The notes beneath the pieces were generated by a model, which saw nothing but the letters and a program-made list of their open reading frames with translations, had not been told where the DNA came from and searched no databases. Source: Acidobacteriota bacterium (lineage in GTDB: Bacteria; Acidobacteriota; Blastocatellia; RBC074). From it: 64,000 nucleotides of DNA. The stretch spans positions 62,001 to 126,000 of the forward strand of contig JACPYM010000033.1 in the NCBI GenBank assembly GCA_016196035.1, written 5' to 3'. The position numbers were made by a program, and so were the translations under genes. Numbering within the stretch: position 1 is the first letter of the stretch; the number at the start of each line of letters is the position of its first letter. This document shows, one piece after another, positions 19,301-26,677 of this stretch.

Positions 19301-19361
19301 TTTGAAACGGCAATTGACGGAGATCAAAACGGAGCTAGCCAAGCTGGCGCCGGATCAATGA
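16320..19361 (+). CDS. Secreted VPS10/sortilin-like BNR beta-propeller protein
   Basis: 1,013 residues from ATG 16320, preceded by AAGGAGATTTTCCGT; an upstream start at 16287 lacks a site. Signal peptide ~1-30 (LLGVGLLGMLLAVPAW). Residues ~45-760 are propeller repeats with many Asp-box motifs (STDGGETW, SDDAGASW, STDGGKSF, SRDNGKTW, TNDYGATW). Residues ~770-890 form a beta-sandwich-like segment, and the end (~900-1010) is helical, probably a coiled coil. The family (WD40/YVTN/BNR-like sortilin) is common in acidobacteria and is usually called glycosyl hydrolase without direct proof. No catalytic residues are evident; extracellular binding or a carbohydrate role is inferred. Confidence 0.85.
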   Translation: MSISFRNWLLGVGLLGMLLAVPAWRSRAVKLPVDPQLFNGLRYRSIGPARGGRVTALAGVRKQPHTFYLGATGGGVWKTTDAGGSWANVSDGFFATGSIGALAVAESDANIVYAGTGSAAIRSNVILGKGVYKSADAGKTWTHVGLREVGQIGAIEVDPRDANVAFVAALGQPFGANAERGVFKTTDGGKTWRKVLFINDRTGVVALALNPASPHELYAGAWQAVRKPWTIVSGGPAAECGIYKSTDGGETWTHLSKGLPPGLIGKVGVSLSASNPQRVYAVLEASEGAGGVYRSDDAGASWTLINKQAGLIARPFYYTYIDADPKNADVVYVNNLGFYKSTDGGKSFRPMPTPHGDNQGMWINPDNPEIFIQSNDGGANVTLNGGRSWSSIYNQPTAEIYQVALDNQFPYLVYGAQQDNTTLIVPSLPPTMDRPDDPIQLWKTGPGCETGPIMPSPLNPQIVYGVCKGEFYRTNFATGQTASYWVHPQNRYGHNPKDILYRFQRVSPMEISPFNPRVLYHCSHVVHRSLDEGVTWQVISPDLTANEPDKQVISGEPITRDITGEEVYSTIYAFRESTLEPGVLWAGANDGPVSVSRDNGKTWKRVTPKDLPPGGRVQNIEPSPHRKGAAYIAVYRYLLNDWQPYIYATNDYGATWTRLTDGKNGIPNDYPTRVVREDPDRAGLLYAGTEFGMFVSFDNGQQWQPFQLNLPVTPVTDIRVQRKDLVLSTMGRAFWILDNVTPLHQLGETVATQLLQPRMAYRTRYAGGAGRSAAAPEYPPPGAQLDYVLAEAPAGELKLEVLNALGKVVRTVSSNAAVPAQTERPVPTSGDEEMRGPGFGGFAARPLTKRMGLNRYVWDLRVDGGGPLVVPGKFTLRLSAEGWSKMQALTVELDPRLAKDGVTLLDLREQFNLLVNVRDTLSDARKTVQKLDTSLRENKDAALTAQLQALRARLVTAGGTYPQPMLIDQLSSLSRMAGAADRKVGRSAIQYFGVLKRQLTEIKTELAKLAPDQ

Positions 19362-19524
19362 GGTGACAGCGGAGGCAGAGAAGAGAATACGGAACAGACG
19401 GAAATAACTGAACACACGGAAAAGAACCAACCAATCCGGTTCTGTCTGTTCCATTTAGGTAGCTGGCAACTGAGTAACTGAGAAGACGCTGCGGCCATAC
19501 AGCACCGGCGGCTTTTGCGAGCAC

Positions 19525-19707
19525 TTAGACCGGTTTGCAATTGTGTTTACGGGAGCGCGTTGGGCCGGGACAGTACCGCGCGCGTGAGCAAGCGGCGCGT
19601 CAAGTTTACGCCGTTGGCTGAACCGCCCAGGCTCCGCTTGCTCACGCGCGCGGTACTGTCCTGCTGCGCAACTTTTCCCATCCACCGATGTGAAAACCGA
19701 TCTAATA
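19525..19707. repeat. MITE-like element, TTAGA(C/G)CGGTTT family
   Basis: 183 bp. The ends are inverted (TTAGACCGGTTTGCA and complement of TTAGATCGGTTTTCA), and the inside has a long stem with GGGACAGTACCGCGCGCG and GAGCAAGCGG pairing with its complement at about 19639-19662. Full-length relatives lie at 26359, 42314 and 50774. Just before it, 19383-19410 holds another repeat (GAATACGGAACAGACGGAAA) also seen at 26567. Confidence 0.85.
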
Positions 19708-19717
19708 GCCTGCCACT

Positions 19718-19765
19718 AAACGAAAAGGCCACCCGTGGCAGTGCCAACGGGCGGCCTTTTCGTTT
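19718..19765 (-). terminator. Rho-independent-like terminator of the OmpA gene
   Basis: AAACGAAAAGGCCACCCG pairs with CGGGCGGCCTTTTCGTTT around a short loop (one mismatch). It lies 28 bp downstream of the ompA-like stop on the minus strand, and the stem ends in an A/T-rich run on both sides. Position and shape fit a factor-independent terminator. Confidence 0.75.
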
Positions 19766-19793
19766 GGTTGCAGAGGAAAAATCAAGTCGGCAT

Positions 19794-21404
19794 TTATTGC
19801 CCCTTCAACGTGCCAACCGTAAGTTTATCTTTGATGACGATCTCGACGCGGCGGTTCTGCTGACGGCCAGCGGCGGTGTCATTTGAGGCCACCGGTTGCG
19901 ACTTGCCGAACCCCATGCTGGTCAGTTGATTTTGCGGCAGCCCGCAGGAAGACAAATAACTTTGCACCGAACCGGCGCGCTGTTCCGACAGCTTCTGATT
20001 GAATTCCTCACTGCCAATGTTGTCGGTGTGGCCTTCGATACTCAGATCGTAGCCCTGGGCGACGAGCAGGATGCCGCAGACTTTCGAGAGTTTTTCGCGT
20101 GCTTCCGGTTTGAGCGACGATTTGCCGAACTCGAACAGGATGTCAGGCAGGTTGACAATCAGGCCGCGCGCGGTTTCGCGCGTTTCCACCACCACGCTCA
20201 AGGCATCGCGCATGCGTTGGCGCGCGGCGTCACGTTCTTGCTTCGCTTTTTCGGCTTCGCTTTGCGCCGCGCCGGCTTGCAACTGGGCTTTCAACTTTTC
20301 ATCTTGCGCCGCCGCCGCCAGCCGTTTGGCTTCGTCAGATTGCAATTGGGCACGGCGCGCTTGTTCTTCGGCCTCAGCCGCCCGGCGGGCCGCCAGATCG
20401 GCCTGATCTTGCGCGCGTTTGCGCGCGGCCTGTTCCATCTCTAAATCCAGTTCTTTTTGTTTGGCCTGCAAACGCGCGCGTTCAGTATCGGATTCGGCTT
20501 TTTCAATCGAGATTTTCAAGCTCGAGATTTCCTGCTGGCGCGACGCGCGTTCAGCATCCAGCGCGGCTTGCATGGAGCGCTCTTTCGCCAATTTCTCAGC
20601 AGCCACGGCGAGCCGGACGGTTTCGTGCCCCATCGTCATCAGAATGCGTTTGTCCACATTCGCTTCCGCAGCCTCGGCGACTTTTTGGAAAGAGTCTTTG
20701 GCCTTGGCGTAATCATCCGCCGCGAATTTATCGGCCTGGGCGCGTTCCGCCAGCATCAGCGAAACTTTCGCCTGGCGCACGTCAGAGCGCGTTTCGCCTT
20801 TCACTTCGCGGTCATTTTCCAGCGTCTCCTGCGTCGCGTTATAAATGCCGTCATAGCCGTGATATTTGATATTCGAGACATCCAGCATGCGGCCCGTGAT
20901 GTTGTGCTTGGGCCGCGTGTTTTCGAGCACGATGAAGCGGCTGGGCACATCCATCAGGAAATGCGGCTCGGCGGTGACAAACATCCCGAACGTATCCAGC
21001 GGCGTCGAGACGTTCAGTTTGCTACGATTGCCTTGCAAGATGAATTCGCCGACGTTATCGGTGTGCCCTTCGGGTGAGACGACCCAGAGGACATAAGTCG
21101 CGTAATCGCCGCCAAAGAAGGTGGCAGGTTTCATTTCATCAAGTTCGATCTCGATTTCAGTCATGCCCTTTTTGCGTTGCACCTTGGCCTCGCCGGAAGA
21201 TTTTGGCAGCCGCTCAGTCCCTTTGAATTTGACGCTGATGCTGCCGGAACCTTCAGGATAGATAATAGCGAGGGCCGAACGGGTAGCGGTGACCTGTCTT
21301 TCGATTTGCACCTGTTCTTGCGCGCGCGCCAGTACGGCGCTGCCCATCAACAGCGCGGCCCATAGACTTGCGCCTCCGCAGCGTTTTATAACCTTGGTTA
21401 GCAT
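19794..21404 (-). CDS. OmpA-family peptidoglycan-associated outer-membrane protein
   Basis: 536 residues from ATG 21404, with AAAGGAGAAACACG before it. Signal peptide ~1-28 (ALLMGSAVLARAQ). Residues ~30-200 are beta-rich with no recognised domain (EGSGSISVKFKGTERLPKSS). Residues ~215-390 form a long Ala/Glu/Arg coiled coil. The last ~120 are an OmpA C-terminal domain: LSIEGHTDNIGS, NQKLSEQRAGSVQSYL, GFGKSQPVASND, GRQQNRRVEI, with the Asp and Arg that hold diaminopimelate. It should tether the outer envelope to peptidoglycan, the coiled coil spanning the periplasm. Single gene with its own terminator. Confidence 0.92.
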   Translation of the reverse strand: MLTKVIKRCGGASLWAALLMGSAVLARAQEQVQIERQVTATRSALAIIYPEGSGSISVKFKGTERLPKSSGEAKVQRKKGMTEIEIELDEMKPATFFGGDYATYVLWVVSPEGHTDNVGEFILQGNRSKLNVSTPLDTFGMFVTAEPHFLMDVPSRFIVLENTRPKHNITGRMLDVSNIKYHGYDGIYNATQETLENDREVKGETRSDVRQAKVSLMLAERAQADKFAADDYAKAKDSFQKVAEAAEANVDKRILMTMGHETVRLAVAAEKLAKERSMQAALDAERASRQQEISSLKISIEKAESDTERARLQAKQKELDLEMEQAARKRAQDQADLAARRAAEAEEQARRAQLQSDEAKRLAAAAQDEKLKAQLQAGAAQSEAEKAKQERDAARQRMRDALSVVVETRETARGLIVNLPDILFEFGKSSLKPEAREKLSKVCGILLVAQGYDLSIEGHTDNIGSEEFNQKLSEQRAGSVQSYLSSCGLPQNQLTSMGFGKSQPVASNDTAAGRQQNRRVEIVIKDKLTVGTLKGQ

Positions 21405-21830
21405 CGTGTTTCTCCTTTGTTTCTGGTGGACTGGTTTCATTCGCATTGTGCGCGAGCTTGATCCATGAGCTTTATCAAAACGGCGATTGTTCGCCGCGTT
21501 TACGAGCAGGCAGCATTAGTTGGCACCAGGCACTATCGAATTAGATCAAGCTCGCAAAAATTGCTGATTGCCCCAGCTCAAATGTTCGCGAGTCAATCGC
21601 AAATCTTCTTACCCAAAAGCAGTGAGCAAGCGGCAGTCCACACCGTAATTTGACGCTCAAGCGCCTGCCAGATAGATTTAACGCCATTCGGCAGCACGCC
21701 TGATTGCGGCAAAAAAAAGCGCACCGTTCTGTATTTGTGCACAACTGTTCTACTGCCAGACAGCCGCAAGCGGGAATTGGTTAAAGCTGCCTTCTCAGCG
21801 CAATACGCAGATAGAGCCGGATGGAGATGA
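21405..21830. other. Intergenic region between divergent ompA-like and pseudouridine synthase genes
   Basis: 426 bp of divergent promoter region. The only structure seen is a spaced 12-bp inverted repeat (GCGAGCTTGATC at 21452-21463, complement at 21544-21555). It is more A/T-rich than its surroundings; no small gene or recognisable operator can be supported. Confidence 0.4.
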
Positions 21831-22580
21831 ATGACTGAAGAATTGCTACGACTATCTAAACTAATGGCGCAACGCGGCCTCTGTTCGCGCCGCGAAGCGG
21901 ACAGCTATATCGAACAAGGCCTGGTCAAGGTCAATGGCGTCGTCGTCAACCAACTTGGCACCAAGGTCGCGCCCGATGTGCGCATCGAATTGGCGGCGCG
22001 GGCCGTTCAGCAACAACGCCAACTCGTCACGATTCTGCTCAACAAACCCATCGGCGTTGTCTCGGCCCAGCCGGAACCGGGCTACACGCCGGCGATCACG
22101 TTGCTCACGGCGGTCAATCAATTCATCAATCAATCCGGCGCAGGCGGGCCAAAGCTCAAGCCGGAACACCTGCGCGGCTTGGCGGTGGCGGGCCGCCTGG
22201 ACATTGATTCGCAGGGGCTGCTGCTGTTCACTCAGGATGGACGCATTGCCAAGCTGGTCATCGGCGCTGAGGGCAAGCTGGAAAAGGAATACATCGTGCG
22301 CGTGGGCGGCGGTTATTTGGACGAAGCGCGGCTGAAGCTGTTGCGGCACGGGCTGTCGCTGGATGACAAGCCGCTCAAACCGGCCAAAGTGGATTTGCTC
22401 AACAACGAGCAATTGCGCATCGTGCTGACCGAAGGCCGCAAGCGCCAGATTCGCCGCATGTGCGAATTGGTCGGCTTGCGTGTGTTGGGATTAAAGCGTG
22501 TGCGCATCGGCAACCTGCGCCTGGGAAATTTGCCGGAAGGGCAGTGGCGGTTTTTAGCCGATTGGGAAAGACTGGATTGA
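21831..22580 (+). CDS. Pseudouridine synthase of the RsuA/RluB/RluF family
   Basis: 249 residues. N-terminal S4 RNA-binding domain ([29 protein letters not shown]) and a catalytic domain with [17 protein letters not shown], whose Asp is the nucleophile of this class, then KEYIVRV and [23 protein letters not shown]. It should isomerise one uridine in rRNA (23S, or 16S for RsuA). [14 protein letters not shown] and its small size recall RluF, but the exact position is not decided by sequence. The ATG is preceded by GATGGAGATGA. Confidence 0.88.
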   Translation: MTEELLRLSKLMAQRGLCSRREADSYIEQGLVKVNGVVVNQLGTKVAPDVRIELAARAVQQQRQLVTILLNKPIGVVSAQPEPGYTPAITLLTAVNQFINQSGAGGPKLKPEHLRGLAVAGRLDIDSQGLLLFTQDGRIAKLVIGAEGKLEKEYIVRVGGGYLDEARLKLLRHGLSLDDKPLKPAKVDLLNNEQLRIVLTEGRKRQIRRMCELVGLRVLGLKRVRIGNLRLGNLPEGQWRFLADWERLD

Positions 22581-22735
22581 GGGCTGCGAAAAAAAACAAA
22601 AAAAGATTTTGACGGTGATAGTTCCTGGCGAAGTTCTCCGCCTTAGTGGGTGGGAAGCAATGAGGCTCCCAAAAGAAACGAATTGGCGTTGCGCTGATTC
22701 ACAAACGGAAGATGGTTAGACAAGGAGAATTCATT

Positions 22736-23059
22736 ATGTTCGCCAATACATTCGTCAAAAACGCTTCGTCAAAAATGCTGCTCGCTTGTGCCGCGTTGCT
22801 GCTCGCCGGGTTTGCCACGCTGACGCCCCAACAAACCGCGCAGGCGCAAAGCCGCAGTGATTATCCGGTCGTGAAAGACGCCCAACCGGATGGCAAGGAT
22901 TGCTTCCGGCGCGACGGCAAACGCTATTGCTACAAACCCGAAGGCACGCAGGGCAATTTGAAAGCGGCGCCGAAAGACCCGCAGGAATTGAAGGATTGCT
23001 TCTGGCACGTGGACAAGAATGGCAAAAAGCGCTTGGCGTGCATCTATTACGCGTTCTAA
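22736..23059 (+). CDS. Small secreted cysteine-containing protein of unknown function
   Basis: 107 residues from ATG 22736, chosen for AAGGAGAATTCATT before it. Signal peptide ~1-38 (MLLACAALLLAGFA ... AQAQ). The mature part (~70 residues) is charged and has four Cys in two similar blocks, DCFRRDGKRYC and DCFWHVDKNGKKRLAC, suggesting a duplicated motif with two disulfides. No known family recognised. It is a single gene with a strong terminator. Confidence 0.7.
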   Translation: MFANTFVKNASSKMLLACAALLLAGFATLTPQQTAQAQSRSDYPVVKDAQPDGKDCFRRDGKRYCYKPEGTQGNLKAAPKDPQELKDCFWHVDKNGKKRLACIYYAF

Positions 23060-23096
23060 CGACGGGTTGAATAGCGCCTGGTAATGCGGAAGTAAG

Positions 23097-23130
23097 CAAG
23101 CCCGGCAGCCAACGTTGGCTGCCGGGCTTG
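23097..23130. terminator. Strong hairpin between convergent genes
   Basis: CAAGCCCGGCAGCCAA (23097-23112) and TTGGCTGCCGGGCTTG (23115-23130) are perfect complements with a two-base loop. It lies 38 bp after the small secreted gene and 37 bp before the stop of the VWFA gene on the other strand, so it may serve both. Confidence 0.75.
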
Positions 23131-23166
23131 TGTGTGTGCTTGCAACGCGCGCCAGCGGCGAATCGT

Positions 23167-25338
23167 TCAGCCTTCGACGCCGAAAACGGCCACGCGCTGC
23201 GCCACGCTTTTCTTGCCTTTGACGCGCACCTTGAACCGCAATTCATAAATGCCGTCTTTCAGGTTTAGCAACCGCGTCTGTCCAGCGAGCGTGAGGCCTT
23301 TGTTATCCCGTCCTTGAATGCGGCTGGTGAGCGGAACCCATTCGCCCTGGCCCAGTACTTTGTCGTTTTGCCAGACTTCGGTTTGCAATTCCATGTCCTC
23401 CGCGGGGGCGGCTTGCGCGGCATTTTGGTAAAGACGGCAGTAATAAACAACCGCCTGTTGCCGCTGGAAAAACCGGATGCCCTGGACGATTTTGGCCTGT
23501 GGGGCATTGGCATTCGTATTCGCATTGGCATTCGCATTGGCAGGCTGAGATGCCTGTTCAAACTCTTGCAGTTCGCCCAAGATCACCAGACTGCTGAGCA
23601 GCAGCTTTTTACTTTTGAGATCAGGCACCTCGACGACGGCGCTAGCCGTGCCGGTGTGCTCGGTTTTGGGTTCGTAAACGCCGACGCGGATTTGATAGAA
23701 GCCAGGTTTCAGCGTCAGCCGTTTGTAGTAACTAAAGCCCCCAGCGCGCAGGCGCTGGTAACTTGCGGGGCGCAAATCCCCCTTGATCGTGTCTGCCTGA
23801 TTAAAGGCCAGCTTGCCCACCTTATCGAAAACCATCAAGGCAACTTTCACTTCCATCAACTGGTGATCGCCGGCGCCCGGTTGCGTGGCAATCGTTTGGC
23901 CGTCCAGCGTGACTTTGAGCGTGACTTGGGCGGCGTCGCCTTGATATTCGACATCCTCCGCCGTGGCAAAGACACCCACGTCGGTGACGGCCAGCGGTTC
24001 GACCATCTGCTGGGCCAGGCGCTGTTCGGGCGTCTTGGCCACTTCTTTTTTGTTGCGGGCGAGCGCGCTGGGCAGATAGCCCTTTTGCGTGCGGATGCGG
24101 TATTCCGGATGCCCTTTGACGCGCAAGCTGAGTTTGCGGAATTTGTTGGCGTTGCCCTCTTCCGCCGGGTAATAGGCCAGCGTGTAATAGACCTCGTTCT
24201 CGTCCAACGCTTGTTTGGCCGCGCCCATCAGGTCATTCGTATTGCGAAAGAATTTGCCGCCCGTATCCGCCGCCAAGGCGTTCAGGCCGTCCTGCAAATC
24301 GTGTTCGCCCGCCGAGGCGATGCTGAAGTTGGGCTGCGTGCGGAACTGGACGTCCATGCCGGGCGGGCCGGTCAGGCCGCGTGAATCAATCGTGTAAATC
24401 ACCACGCCGGAGCGCGTGGCGCGGCTGGTCACGGCTTGCAGTTCGCCGCCATCAAAACGGCCCGTGCTGTCGAGCAGGGTGAAGCCATCCGAAAAAATCA
24501 CCAGCAACCGTTGGCCCGGCATCTGCGCCAAACGGTCAATCACCGAACGCAGGGTGAACAAGGTCGCGCGGCTGCGATACGAAGCGATGCCGAGCACTTC
24601 GCTGGCGCGGGCTTTGGCCAGTTGGATCAGCGTGCGGCGGTCTGTTCCCATCACGCCATCTTCCTCGCGCAACAACCGAATGGCTTCGTTCAAACCTTCG
24701 GGATCATCGCGATCCACCAGTCCGGCCAGATAGGGTGTAAAGAGGGAAACGCGTTCGCTGGGGCCGATGCTCAGGCGTTCGGCGGCATAACGCAGCAAGC
24801 GGCGGTCGCGCGTGAACTGCTCGCCCAGGCCGAGCGTGCCGAAGCTGGTAATCAAGGCGGTCAAATCCTGCGTGCTAAGTTTGTCGTCAATAAACTTGCG
24901 CAGCGACTGTTTCAGAAAGAGCAGATTGCCCGCCGCGATGTGCGCGTTGTCGGCAAAGAGCACGATGCTGCGCGCCGGTTTGGCGGTCACGGCATTGGCG
25001 AGCGTCGCCGATGGCGAGGCGGGTTGCTCCGCAGCGGTGTTGCCGTCCGCCTGGCCGGGTACGCGGGTGAAGCTGAAAAAACTGATCTCTTGCGGCTTGT
25101 CATTTTCCAGCAGTTCAAAATCGTCTTTGGTCAGGCCGCTGATCGGATGGCCCGCCTTGTCGGTGACGACGGCACGCACTTCGATCAACTCGGTGGTGAG
25201 TTTGAGCGTCGTCTCGTCTTCTTTTTCTTTCTGCGGTTTGTCCGGTGGTTTATTTTGCGCTGAGGTCTGCGGCAACAACTGCGGATGGGCGAGTGTATAT
25301 AGGCAAATCATTGCCAGCAGGAAGCGGAATTTTGGCAT
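23167..25338 (-). CDS. VWFA-related secreted acidobacterial protein
   Basis: 723 residues with a signal peptide (FLLAMICLYTLAH). Residues ~45-95 are the Acidobacteria-type leader segment (ELIEVRAVVTDKAGHPISGLTKDDFELLENDKPQEI), followed by a von Willebrand A fold ~125-380 (VLFADNAHIAAGN, LLVIFSDGFTLLDSTG, YTIDSRGL). The usual DxSxS metal site is replaced by DNAHIAAG, as often in this family (TIGR03436-like), so metal-dependent adhesion is doubtful. Residues ~400-723 are beta-rich, with an Asn/Ala linker at ~600-615. The role is unknown; surface interaction is inferred. It starts 6 bp after the YihY gene, its GGAG lying over that gene's stop, so the two are translationally linked. Confidence 0.88.
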   Translation of the reverse strand: MPKFRFLLAMICLYTLAHPQLLPQTSAQNKPPDKPQKEKEDETTLKLTTELIEVRAVVTDKAGHPISGLTKDDFELLENDKPQEISFFSFTRVPGQADGNTAAEQPASPSATLANAVTAKPARSIVLFADNAHIAAGNLLFLKQSLRKFIDDKLSTQDLTALITSFGTLGLGEQFTRDRRLLRYAAERLSIGPSERVSLFTPYLAGLVDRDDPEGLNEAIRLLREEDGVMGTDRRTLIQLAKARASEVLGIASYRSRATLFTLRSVIDRLAQMPGQRLLVIFSDGFTLLDSTGRFDGGELQAVTSRATRSGVVIYTIDSRGLTGPPGMDVQFRTQPNFSIASAGEHDLQDGLNALAADTGGKFFRNTNDLMGAAKQALDENEVYYTLAYYPAEEGNANKFRKLSLRVKGHPEYRIRTQKGYLPSALARNKKEVAKTPEQRLAQQMVEPLAVTDVGVFATAEDVEYQGDAAQVTLKVTLDGQTIATQPGAGDHQLMEVKVALMVFDKVGKLAFNQADTIKGDLRPASYQRLRAGGFSYYKRLTLKPGFYQIRVGVYEPKTEHTGTASAVVEVPDLKSKKLLLSSLVILGELQEFEQASQPANANANANTNANAPQAKIVQGIRFFQRQQAVVYYCRLYQNAAQAAPAEDMELQTEVWQNDKVLGQGEWVPLTSRIQGRDNKGLTLAGQTRLLNLKDGIYELRFKVRVKGKKSVAQRVAVFGVEG

Positions 25339-25344
25339 TGCGAA

Positions 25345-26328
25345 CTACTCCGAAGTGGCGGCCAGTTGCCGCTTGAGTTGCGAAAGAACCGAATTGATTT
25401 CGCCGCCCAGCAGAATGGCGACGCCGGTCAAATACAACCAGAGCATCAACACCATCACGCCGCCCAGCGCGCCATAAGTGGCGTTGTAGTTGCCGAAACG
25501 CATGACATAAAACTTAAAACCGAAAGTCACCAGCAACCAGCCGCCCAGCGCAAACAGCGCGCCCGGCAGCGCCTCGCGCCAGCGCTGTTTGAGATTCGGC
25601 GCGATGTAGTAAAGCAATGCCAGCGCCAGCGAAATGAACCCGATGATCCCGGCCCAGCGCGCCAAATTCCAGAACGTCCGAAAGGTGCCGCCGTAACCGT
25701 AAAACTGCGCCAGGCGTTCGCCGATGTGTTCGCCAAAAAAGAGCAGGCCCAGCGCGGTGATGACAAACAGCGCCAGCCCCAGCGTCAATTGCAGCGCCAG
25801 CAAACGTTCGCGCCACCAGGCGCGCCGGGTTTCGACGTCATACGCCGTATTGAGCGCCGTGATGATCGCTTCCATGCCATTGGCCGAAGCCCAGATCGAA
25901 ACGAGGATGCCGAAGCTGAGCAGACCGCCGCGCGGCTGGCTGGTGATTTGCTGAAAGGTCGTGTTGAGCAGCGCGAAGGCGGGCGGCGGCAGCATGCTGT
26001 GCAGATAATCGAAGAGGTTCTCAAAAAAGCGCGGCATCGGCAGATAGGCCAGCAGCGCCGTTAAAAAGATCAGCAGCGGAAAGATCGAGAAGAGCCAGTA
26101 ATAGGCCAGTTGCGCGGCGCGTCCGAAAATTTCGTCCTCGAAGATGCGGCAATAGACCTCCCGCGCGATGGTGCGCCAGTGCTGTAACACGGGGGCCACC
26201 AAGGGCAGTTTTGCCAGCGGGGCCGGGGTAAGAAGATCGGCAGCCGGAGCGGTAGCCAACCGCAGCGATTGCGAGAGCGGCCCAGTGCGCCGCTGTTTTC
26301 CTAAACTCTCTGCCTCGCTGCTTTCCAA
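25345..26328 (-). CDS. YihY/BrkB family inner-membrane protein
   Basis: 327 residues; the start is TTG (26328) with GAGGAAC before it, as no ATG suits. About six transmembrane helices follow a 65-residue cytoplasmic N-terminus: YYWLFSIFPLLIFLTALLAYLP, the family sequence GILVSIWASANGMEAIITALNTAYD, LFVITALGLLFFG, and ALGGWLLVTFGFKFYV near the end. Formerly misnamed ribonuclease BN; the family may be a transporter or exporter, not settled. It is first of a two-gene unit with the VWFA gene. Confidence 0.88.
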   Translation of the reverse strand: MESSEAESLGKQRRTGPLSQSLRLATAPAADLLTPAPLAKLPLVAPVLQHWRTIAREVYCRIFEDEIFGRAAQLAYYWLFSIFPLLIFLTALLAYLPMPRFFENLFDYLHSMLPPPAFALLNTTFQQITSQPRGGLLSFGILVSIWASANGMEAIITALNTAYDVETRRAWWRERLLALQLTLGLALFVITALGLLFFGEHIGERLAQFYGYGGTFRTFWNLARWAGIIGFISLALALLYYIAPNLKQRWREALPGALFALGGWLLVTFGFKFYVMRFGNYNATYGALGGVMVLMLWLYLTGVAILLGGEINSVLSQLKRQLAATSE

Positions 26329-26358
26329 GCAAGTTCCTCTCGTTGCCCTAGACGGTCA

Positions 26359-26540
26359 TTAGACCGGTTTTCACTTCGGTTTACGGGAAAAGCCGCGCAG
26401 CGGGACGATACCGCGCGCGTGAGCAAGCGGTCCGTTGGCAGTTCAGCCAATAGGGCAAGCTCGATGCAGCCGCTTGCTCACGCGCGCAGTACCGTCCCGG
26501 CACAAGCTGCTCCCGTAAACGCGATTGCAAACCGCTCTAG
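26359..26540. repeat. MITE-like element, TTAGA(C/G)CGGTTT family
   Basis: 182 bp with inverted ends (TTAGACCGGTTTTCAC; complement of GCAAACCGCTCTAG) and an inner stem ACCGCGCGCGTGAGCAAGCGG / complement at about 26410-26495. Same layout as at 19525 and 42314. It lies in the upstream region of the YihY gene (gap 26329-26677). Confidence 0.85.
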
Positions 26541-26566
26541 TTGCGTACCCGGTTGGCGGTCTTGGC

Positions 26567-26659
26567 GAGATTACGGAACAGGCGGAAATAACGGAGCAAT
26601 CGGAATTTCTTGCTGGGTCGTTCCGTCTGTTCTGTTATTTCCCTCTGTTCCGTAATCTC
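26567..26659. repeat. Imperfect inverted repeat downstream of the M36 peptidase gene
   Basis: GAGATTACGGAACAG (26567-26581) pairs with 26645-26659, and the inner sequences (CGGAAATAAC.. / ..GTTATTTCC) also pair. A related left half is at 19383-19410, so this is a second dispersed family. Being 19 bp past the stop of the minus-strand peptidase gene, it could also end transcription. Confidence 0.65.
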
Positions 26660-26677
26660 TTTTTCTCGTTTCCGAGA